This document shows, piece after piece, positions 56,398 to 64,000 of a stretch of 64,000 nucleotides of DNA. A program made the position numbers and the translations under genes. The notes under the pieces are model-generated. The model saw nothing but the letters and a program-made list of their open reading frames with translations, was not told where the DNA came from and made no database searches. Position 1 is the stretch's first letter. Every line of letters starts with the position of its first letter. The stretch is from Posidonia oceanica (lineage: Eukaryota > Streptophyta > Magnoliopsida > Alismatales > Posidoniaceae), in contig JAZBRS010000014.1 in NCBI GenBank assembly GCA_037176725.1, positions 71,902,501-71,966,500 of the forward strand, written 5' to 3'.

Positions 56398-59300
56398 ATG
56401 GAGAAGCGAATCTCCCATTTTTATATCCAAACGGCGAAATGGGCTTGGACGGGGCCTTCGCTCTTCGATGAGCCTTCGTCGGAGGCGCCAGCAGTCGGCC
56501 CAACTGCAGAGGAGGCGGCGGCAAGGGCTGCGGAGGCCGCCAGTGGGGCTGTGGCAGGCGAGGTTGAGCCTGCGGGGGCTGGTGCTGCAGCTGTGGAGGC
56601 GGTGGCTGGTCGGACTACGGCTGGGATGGTGCCTGGGGAGGCTGTGGCCGGGCTGGCTGAAGCTAGGACGATGCTTGGGGAGGCCGAGGAGGCCGGTCGG
56701 ACTGTGGTGGAGGTGGCGGAGGTTGGTGGTGATGCCACAGGGCCTGAGGCGACGAAAACGGGGGTTGCCGGTGGTGGTACTGCGGAGGCTGAGGTGGCGG
56801 GTGGTGGTGATGTCGCGGAGGCTGAGGCGACGACCAGCGGTGACGCCATGGAGACTGAGGTGACTTCCGGGGAGGCCGTGGAGGTTGAGGCGGAGGCGGA
56901 CTCTGGTTCTAACAACTCCTTTAGCTATGAGGACTTAGAGGAGACGGTCTCGGAGACGAGGCCTGAGGCTAGCTTGGACGAGGCGGGGCCTGCGGTGGTG
57001 CCAGAGGCGAGGTCGGTCGACCCCTTCCTCGCGCGGTTTGGCAAGGACGACGGCTGGTGGCAGAACATGGTCGACTTTGTTCGACGGGAGGCGGAGAGCG
57101 TCGCGAGGGATCCCCCAGACTACTGGCAGGAGCAGATCCCTCGGGACGAGGTGCAGGCATCGGGACCGCGTAAGGATGCATCTCGATCGGAGTCTGCCAT
57201 TGCCACGCTAGCTTCGAGGGGGCAGGTAGATATTTTCCCTTTAGTTTATTCAGTTATTTCAGTTTGACTGATGATTCTCTCGTTCGTTTGCAGAGTCGAG
57301 CACTGGCCGTGACCCGTTGTTACTAGGGTCAGGTCCGCCGGTCCTACGCCCTGTTGGCTACTTTCCAGTAGGAGTGTCTGGCTCAGATGGGATTTGGGCA
57401 CTTTCTATCCATCCCGGACTTTCCCCTCTGTTTGATGTTCTTGGAGGTTGTTGCAGAGCGGTGGAGCTTCCGCACGAGCTCGATCGTCACGAGGGCGGGC
57501 GGGTTTGTCCTTTCCCTTGAGGACATGGTGTGGTTGACCGGCCTTCGAGTCACAGGCAGACTAGTGACAGGGTAGGTGCGCTCGGGCTATTCAGTCTTGG
57601 CGCAGGAGCTTGTCGGGCGGCAGCTAGCCATGAGCGGGGAGCAACTTGTGGTGATCACCTCCGCTGTTCGCCAAGTCAGTGAGTTGGCGGAGACGGTGGC
57701 TGGACCTGGTGTTGAGGCTGACCAGCAGTTGCGGGCTTTCCTCTTGGTGCTGTTCGGGGAGGTGCTCTTTTTGCACTCCTCCTCGAAGCTGTTGGCATGG
57801 TTCTTCCCTCTTTTAGCGGATTTGGAGTGCATGGGAGAGTACGCCTAGGGTGCGGCCAGCTTGGCACACCTGTACTCCACCCACTTTCGCTTTACTGATG
57901 GCAGCTCTGGCCAGCTAGGCGGGAACCTACCATTCCTTCAGGTAAAATCTACATAATTAAGCTTGCATTGGATATTATATTCTTGCTAACAGCTTCCTTA
58001 TTTTGCGTGCAGATGTGGGCATGGGACCACTTTGCTTTCTTGTGTCCTGCCCCTCCTCCAGTTCCTCCGACCGGTGTCCCCTTCCCTCGGGGACTATTCT
58101 GGGCTGCTGCTGAGCAGGCCCTCGAGCCCGCAGATGACAACCGCTATGTCGGTCGTCTGCTTTTCGAGCTCTTTGTCCCGGCTCAGGTAACTTGCTTCTT
58201 TTAATTTCTGCTTCTGTTTATTTATTTACACTACTTGCTGACATGCATTGCTTCTTTCAGGTGGTTTGGCATCCATATGCTGAGGGAGAGCATGCGGACG
58301 TCCCTGAGATTGCCCGTGATCGGGCCATTTTCGATCGGGACATATGGATCCACTGCTGGAACCATTGCCACTTGCAGCAGATTGGCAGGGCGCTACGACA
58401 GTTGGGGCACCAGTAGATTCAGCCTCTACCTCCTCCTTACCGAGTTTAGCGAGAGACACGTGGTGGGGGCAGCCATGCTCATCATTGGGTGGACGTCTAC
58501 GGTCCACTGCTCTTGGACTGGGCTCGTCGTGGTTCTCCTGCTCTGACGGATGCCACAGAGGAGGACGAGGCAGCGTAGGCCGAGTGGATAGACCGAGAGT
58601 TCTCTTCTTTGATGATCTTTCACCGGTCCCACTTCCTTGGGTGCGGGAACCTTCCTTTGTGGGACACAGATCCTGGGGAGGCGGTGGTATCCCGTGCGGC
58701 CCTGCTGGAGGAGGTTCAGTGTTCCCGAGCCCAGCTGGAGATAGCAGTGAGCTTCTGAACTTCATTTTGTAGACTGTTGATTCAATTTGGCTGACTTGCT
58801 TTCTTTCTTCTATAGCTTAAGGCGGCGGATGAACGGGCTCAACAGAAGCGCCACTTGACCCAGCAGCTTTCTGTTCTGACTGGGGAGATTGATCGCCTAC
58901 GTGCCTCTGCCTCTCAGGTATCTTCGCATGTAGCCTTTATAGTTTGACTATGAATTGTAACTGACTTGAATCCTTCTTTTCAGCCTTCGATCAGTAGTGC
59001 TCCTCCCCCGGGCCGCTCAGAGGAGATTTCCCATCTCCAGGAGAAGGTAAACATGCTTTTACTTTATTTCTGCTTTTAAAATTCCCTTGGTCCTAACACC
59101 ATTGTTTGTAGATTGCTTATTTGGAGAGCGAGTTGAGGGAGCAGGCTGGTGATTTTATAGCTGCCAGCTCTGTCGGGAGGTTGGAGGAGCTGGAGGGGAC
59201 AATCGCCGCTAGCAGCGCTCAGATTCGGGAGCTGGAGCAGCAGGTTGCTGATAAGGACGCTGAGATTGCCCAATCTCAGGTGGTATGATTTAATTCAGCG

Positions 59301-59607
59301 CTCCTTTATGTCTTCCATGTCTTTGCTTGTATCTGACATTTTGGGTTGCTTCTCCTCTTAGGGCACGGCGAGGGTTATCTCCCAGCTTGAGCTTGAGCTT
59401 GGGCACTACCGGAGGTTCGCCTTTTCAACTGGTGCTAGGCTCGGGTGCCTGTTCCTTTCGTACCGAGCCGCCGGTCGGGTAGCCACCACTCTCGTCTGTC
59501 TCCAGGGCTCCGTCAGGCGTCTCGGTTTGGCAGTCGTCTCATCCCCTACTGCCCCTTCTCTGGCTCCTGCTTCAGCTCTTGAGGATGAGGGAGAGAGTGC
59601 TCTTTAG
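56398..59607 (+). pseudogene. Gene 2: eight-exon plant mobile domain gene with coiled-coil tail, seven TAG stops
   Basis: Exons are 56398-57225, 57294-57941, 58013-58186, 58261-58746, 58816-58917, 58984-59046, 59112-59279 and 59362-59607. All junctions are GT-AG, all phase 0, with introns of 65-82 nt and 904 codons in total. Exon 1 encodes an Ala/Glu/Gly/Val-rich region, then a WWQNMVDFVRREAESVA segment. Exons 2-4 encode a plant mobile domain: the pattern VAERW..RTS, LSLEDMVWLTGLRVTG, YA(stop)GAASLAHLY and WAWDHFAFLCPAP is characteristic. Exons 5-8 encode heptad-rich coiled coil (for example EKIAYLESELREQAGDF, IRELEQQVADKDAEIAQSQ). In-frame TAGs occur at 57324, 57369, 57573, 57846, 58414, 58447 and 58576, all in exons 2 and 4. 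The one at 57846 replaces the conserved Trp of YAWGAA. There is no frameshift. Database labels such as aminotransferase-like are historical. Cellular role unknown. Confidence 0.75.
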
Positions 59608-59717
59608 CTTTTGTACTTCAGGGGTATGCCCCGGTGACCTTGTAGGACAACTGTATATTTTGAAATGATATAGATTTCTGCACACTCAGTAGACTTGTCA
59701 AATACTTCTTTTAAACT
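59608..59717 (+). other. 3' flank of gene 2
   Basis: A short AT-rich tail includes TTTGAAATGATATAG but no canonical AATAAA. It is cut by the truncated E3 LTR, whose minisatellite starts at about 59718. Confidence 0.4.
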
Positions 59718-60705
59718 ACCGTTTCGTTTTCTTGCACCGTTTTACGCGCCGCTTCGTTTTCTTACACCGTTTTGCGTGCCGCTTTGATTTCTCGCACCGT
59801 TTTGCGTGCCGTTTCGTTTTCTTGCACCGTTTTGCTCGCTGCTTCGTTTTCTTGCACCGTTTTGCGTGCCCTTTATTTTTCTCGCACCGTTTTGCGTGCC
59901 GTTTCGTTTTCTTGCACCGTTTTGCGTGTCCTTTCGTTTTCTTGTATCGTTTTGCGTGTCGCTTTGTTTTCTCGCACCGTTTTGCGTGCTGCTTCATTTT
60001 CTCGCACCGTTTTGCATGCCGCTTCGTTTTCTCGCATCGTTTTGCGTGCCGCTTCGTTTTCTTACATCGTTTTGCCTGTCGCTTTGTTTTCTCGCACCGT
60101 TTTGCGTGCCGCTTCGTTTACTTGCACCGTTTAGCGTGCAATTTCGTTTTCTTGCACCGTTTTGCGTGCCGCTTCGTTTTCTTGCACCGTTTAGCGTGCT
60201 GCTTTGTTTTCTCGCACCGTTTCGTTTTCTTGCACCGTTTTGCGTGCTGCCTTTGTTTTCTTGCACCGTTTTGCGTGCCGCTTTGTTTTCTCTCACCATT
60301 TTGCGTGCAGCCTTTGTTTCTCGCACCGTTTTGCATGCCGCCCTTGTTTTCTTGCACCGTTTTGCGTGCCGCTTTGTTTTATCGCACCGTTTTGCGTGCA
60401 GCCTTTGTTTCTCGCACCGTTTTGCGTGCCGCTTTGTTTTCCTGTGCCGTTTGCGTGCCGCTCTGTTTTCTCGCATCGTTTTGCGTGCCTCTCCCGTTTC
60501 TCACACCGTTTCGCGTGTCTCGCTTGTTTCTTGCACCATTCTGCATGCCGACTTTGTTTTTCGCACTGTTTTATGTCCTTGCCTTGTTCCTCGCATTGTT
60601 TCGCGCTCTCGCTTCGTTTTCTCATACCGTTTTGCGTGTCGACCTCGTTTCTTGCATCGTTTCACGTTCTTGCTTCGTTTCTCGCCCCGTTTTGCGTGTT
60701 TTATG
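59718..60705. repeat. Expanded 30-bp LTR minisatellite, about 33 units (E3)
   Basis: The GCACCGTTTTGCGTGCCGCT plus TCGTTTTCT unit is repeated about 33 times. The predominant variant differs from that of the solo LTR (GTGCCCGCTCTGTCTTTG), so the two arrays expanded independently. Confidence 0.9.
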
Positions 60706-61408
60706 TTGTTTCCTCTTGCATGTCGCTTGCATTTCCTGTTTTCACCGCTATTTTGTTTTATCGCCTGCATTTGCTTATAGGGCAGTGATGCTTACTGCCT
60801 GGAGTTCTCACGAGCTAGGTTCTGCCCGGTTTGGAACACAGACAGCGTTGCAGAGCGCTTAGATTGCACGTTTACTTTCTTGCATTGCATTCCCTCACTT
60901 AGAGCGCACCTTTGAGCATCTAGATAGGCATTCATTGGCACTTTGGCATTCAAAATCTGCATTTCCCTGCGTATGCGAGCGTAAGCATAGAAAGACCGAT
61001 TCTTGGGCGTGTCGGGGGTGCCTAACACCTTCCCCGCGCGTAACAGGAGTCCTTGTCCTCTCTCTTGGCCCGTAATGACCATACTGCCCTTATCCTAGGC
61101 ACGAGTCACATCATTTGCATTCATTTGCATCCCATTTCTTCTGCATTGCCTTGCATTGCATCTTTTGCTTGGTTTTGCGTGGTTATTCACACATTTCCCC
61201 GATTTTCCTTGTCTCCCGATCTAATAGACTTGGTGGCGACTTCGATTTTGTCTTATCTTCTTCTTTTCTTCCTCTTTTTTCCTTTTTTAAATGTTTTCGA
61301 GTTAAGTCTTCCTTCTCGGATATAGCCGCTAATAGTGAACCTGATTCTGATCGGTGCACACGAGCTTTGGCAATGTGCATGGACGATCTGAACACCGGGA
61401 TTACTACA
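59718..61408 (+). mobile_element. E3 5' LTR, truncated
   Basis: This is the last 1.7 kb of an O-family LTR ending TTACTACA at 61408, followed by a PBS. The left edge falls inside the 30-bp minisatellite, so about 4 kb of LTR is missing. Close to its right end, an extra segment of about 44 bp (61354-61397, starting GGTGCACACGAGC and ending CTGAACACC) is inserted between GATTCTGATC and GGGATTACTACA, which are adjacent in the other LTRs. Confidence 0.88.
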
Positions 61409-61409
61409 G

Positions 61410-61427
61410 TGGCGACTCCGCTGGGGA
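61410..61427 (+). other. Primer-binding site of E3 (tRNA-Arg)
   Basis: TGGCGACTCCGCTGGGGA stands one G after the LTR end, identical to the O primer-binding site. Confidence 0.8.
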
Positions 61428-62758
61428 TACTAGACTCCGGCTTTCGTTTTGGCTTTGGCTCGCTCGCGTTCTGTTTGGGATTTGCCTTCTTTGTTCGCCT
61501 TTGTGTTTCCTTTGCCTGTTTTGCTCGTTTTTCTGTGCAAACTCCTAGCAAGTCGCCTCGTGGTTACTTTGCTTAGGTTTTGCACCCCCCCTCGGCTACC
61601 TTTGCCTTGGTTTTGCTCTGTCTTGCTCTGCCTTGTCTAATTTGCTTGTTTATTTGTCTATTTCCTTGCTTCTGCTCTTTTTCATTTTACAGCTTACCTG
61701 TCTTTACTTTCTTTATCCTGCTTACTTATTATTGCTTTATTTCCTGTACAATGCATGTCTACATACTTGTTTGGCCACAATGCATGCTTTTTGAATGATG
61801 AATGCTTTCTTCTACACATTTGCTATATCACTACACACGCACATGCTCTGTATATATGCCTTTTGACATGATGAATGATTTCCCTTCACTATCATGTTCA
61901 CAAACACTCGCACATGCCATGCACTTGCCTTTTGCTTTGTTGTATGTTGTTGCTTGCCATATTTGGTTGATTTTCTTCCCTTTTGCACATGCCATGCTTA
62001 GGATAGTAGATACTGATTGCTTTTTCCTGTGGTTAATTAAAAATAGCAAGTAAAAATAAGATCTAAGGTTAACTAGAGCCATCAACACACTTGCACCCTC
62101 TTGGAGTTAATAAAATACGCAAGATAAAAGACTTTAATCATTTGCATGAAGCATCATATAGGGCATACATCTTCTCATCTGAGTCCACCTATCAGTCTGC
62201 GAAGGATGGTTCCGATCTCTCACTCTGATGCTTTGGCATGGTGTGAGTCGGTCGGTCGGTCTGTCCCCCCTTGTCAGGGGTCGTGTCGGTGCTAGTGGAG
62301 GGTACTTCCTACGCTTAGGCGAGGTTGAGGCCACCAACGCACCATCCTGTTATTACCTGAGCTTTGGGCCGGGAGTTAGACAGGGAACCTTCTCTTCTGA
62401 CCTGAGTCGGTGACCCGTACACTTGTGGATATCTGGAGTAGACTACCTGTTAGGAAACACTAGATTAGTGAGAGAGAGAGCATGCTAGAAAGCATACATG
62501 TCATTCATGTCATGACTTAGTGCATTTGCATCTCACTTTTTTGTTCCTAATCCCTGTTTCCTGTTGTGTCCTTAACAGAGTTCAGTAAGCGATCTCCTTA
62601 GTTGGAGCCCGGGTTCCTCCCCTTGCTGACACCTCTGCTGAGACACCTGTGCTCGACCATCTCTTTCTGAGCTACTCACCCTCGCGAGCATAGCTCCTCG
62701 TAGAGCTCGTCTTTTTTCTACTCGTCGCAGCCCCATTTTGACTCGCTCTCGGTCAGCA
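61428..62758 (+). other. E3 leader
   Basis: This is leader sequence homologous to 20150-21424 of O, single-copy for the PBS region. It contains GAGAGAGAGAG at 62472-62483. No supported ORF. Confidence 0.6.
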
Positions 62759-63871
62759 ATGGCCCAGCGCACCGTCGAACCCCCCATTACTCTTGCCTCG
62801 GAGGTGGTTTCCGCTCCGGCCCCTCTGACTCCCGTTTCTAACCTCTCTGTGCCCCCTGTGACGCTAGGATTACCTCCTCTGTCGTCTGGGGCACCCCATT
62901 TTGCTGTGGGACAGTGGCAGACGTTCACTCCACCTGATCCGGTCGCCGAGTCCATCTTGATGGCCACTTCCCGTATTCCGGAGGCGCCTCTGACCCCACC
63001 CTCTTAGGGATTTGTCGCTTTTGACACCCCTTCTGCTGCTGCGGCGACTCTCGCCCTAGGACTCCAATCCACCGGACAGTCCGGATCTCTTGGCTCTGGC
63101 CCCTCGCCGGCACTGCAATTCAGTGTTCCCACCGACGGGACGCTTGAAGAACAGTACCAGCATCTGATGGACACTATCCAGCGGCTGCAGGGTATGGCTC
63201 TATCAGTCCGTCCTTCTTCCCTCCCTGTTGGTCCTGAGGTTCCTGTGCGGCCTGCTCTCGCACAGCATGCATTGCACTCTACACTTCCGCCTAGACCGTC
63301 GTCTCAACTGCTCACAGTTCCGGCGATGGGGGCACGTATCCCGCCTCTTACATCCACACCGCACCACACATAGCATGCACCTCCGCCACCTGGTGGCCAG
63401 TCATTTGGACTGGTGGGAGCGCAGTATCTCGCAGGCCCGCCCCCCGGCAGTGCACTGGTGCGGCCGCTGTTGCTCCAGCATTCTGCACCCACCGCACAGC
63501 ATACCACCTATCCTCCCCCTCTGCATCAGGTTCAGAATTCCACATGTATCCCCCTTGCACTCCACCACAGCACGGGTATGCCGGCCATCACCTTGCGTCA
63601 CCAGGCGATGTGATGGTAGATCCGGAGGAGCACCTTGGTGCGACCCAATCGACATACGTAGTCCCTGCCCCCGCTGCCCCATCACCTGTGGCAGCCATTC
63701 CAGACCCCATCAATAACAGGATGGATGTTCTGGAGAAAGCACTGCGTCTAGTGTAGGGCACGGACCACCAGACCTACCAGTTCCAAGACCTCTGCTGTTT
63801 CCCAGAGGCTGTACTCCCTCCAAAGTTCAAAATCCCGGACTTTGAGAAGTATGATGGTAGGGGCTGCCCCA
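62759..63871 (+). pseudogene. E3 gag, N-terminal part, broken and truncated by an LTR
   Basis: The ATG at 62759 is in the same context as the O gag start. The product aligns with O gag: DPVAESILMA, RLQGMAL.VRPSS, HQVQN, QHGYAGH, VDPEEHLGAT, DPINNRMDVLEKALRLV, then after a TAG the FPEAVLPPKFKIPDFEKYDG capsid start. Stops are TAG at 63005 (O has CAG), 63371 (O has CAG) and 63754 (O also has TAG). One frameshift lies between about 63540 and 63580. The gene ends at 63871, where another LTR begins. Confidence 0.82.
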
Positions 63872-64000
63872 TGTTGATACCCCATCTTGGCGGGCCTGGA
63901 CCCTTGGAGCCCTCCTGGTAATTGCTGGATCAAATCCCAACCAAACCCTAACCGTAATCCTCCTCTCTACCCTCCAAAAATAGCCCATTTTGACCTAAAC
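63872..64000 (+). mobile_element. Start of another LTR inserted in E3 gag
   Basis: TGTTGATACCCCATCTTGGC begins exactly where the gag homology (GGTAGGGGCTGCCCC) breaks. The following text (CCAACCAAACCCTAACC, TTTTGACCTAAAC) has the style of O-family LTR starts but is clearly diverged, so it is probably a sister family. The rest lies outside the window. Confidence 0.7.

Noticed and set aside
59732..60862. 376-codon ORF at the start of E3
   Set aside because: Again the LTR minisatellite. Continuation into the LTR end shows no coding signature.
1..64000. tRNA, rRNA or host housekeeping genes
   Set aside because: None could be found by reading both strands. The only tRNA-like match is the complementary primer-binding site.

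Overview
This window looks like nuclear heterochromatin from a large-genome flowering plant. It holds no prokaryotic-type genes, no rRNA or tRNA gene, and no intact protein-coding gene that I can support. Nearly all of it is nested, decayed Ty3/gypsy LTR retrotransposons of the Tat/Ogre type. The evidence is LTRs near 5.7-6.1 kb starting TGTTGACACC, a primer-binding site matching the 3' end of a plant tRNA-Arg, a DNG-type protease, two successive RNase H domains, an extra ORF downstream of integrase, and tandem arrays in the 3' UTRs. The species cannot be named from the sequence.

I use working names. Element M (minus strand, about 1-9940) keeps part of its 3' LTR, a 3' UTR array, a plant-mobile-domain-like extra ORF, integrase and the end of RNase H. 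Element N (minus strand) has 1.36 kb LTRs with TATA boxes and hairpins. It begins at 9941, exactly where M's RNase H breaks off. Element O (plus strand, 14240-52451) sits in N's 3' UTR repeats with a 5-bp target duplication (GTACC/GGACC). Its gag is split by a 6.1 kb solo LTR (22253-28391) with its own duplication, GATAC. O's gag-pol reads in one frame to 36382, broken only by nonsense codons, and is followed by an extra ORF (37900-39102) and two arrays of short palindromes.

A segment of about 10.3 kb (M end, N LTRs, O LTR; 9676-19974) recurs at 42175-52451. This is best read as a full-length and a solo-LTR version of the O locus joined in tandem. Within the two O LTRs, a 2,052-bp tract is identical while the flanks differ, which suggests gene conversion.

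To the right of the second O LTR, N's arrays continue (52452-54293). Two plus-strand spliced genes follow, antisense to N. Gene 1 (54659-56010) is related to the extra ORFs of M and O. Gene 2 (56398-59607) has eight phase-0 exons, a plant mobile domain and a C-terminal coiled coil. Both have clean GT-AG introns but premature stops. Their upstream regions share a distinctive motif vocabulary with the N LTR, so they probably belong to N. The window ends with a fourth element (E3: truncated LTR, leader, gag start), itself interrupted at 63872 by another LTR.

The genes do not form a host pathway. Their shared roles are gag-pol functions (particle, protease, reverse transcriptase, RNase H, integrase) and mobile-domain accessory proteins of unknown role. 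Nearly every ORF break is a TAG, TGA or TAA attributable to C-to-T or G-to-A change, as expected of long-methylated repeats.
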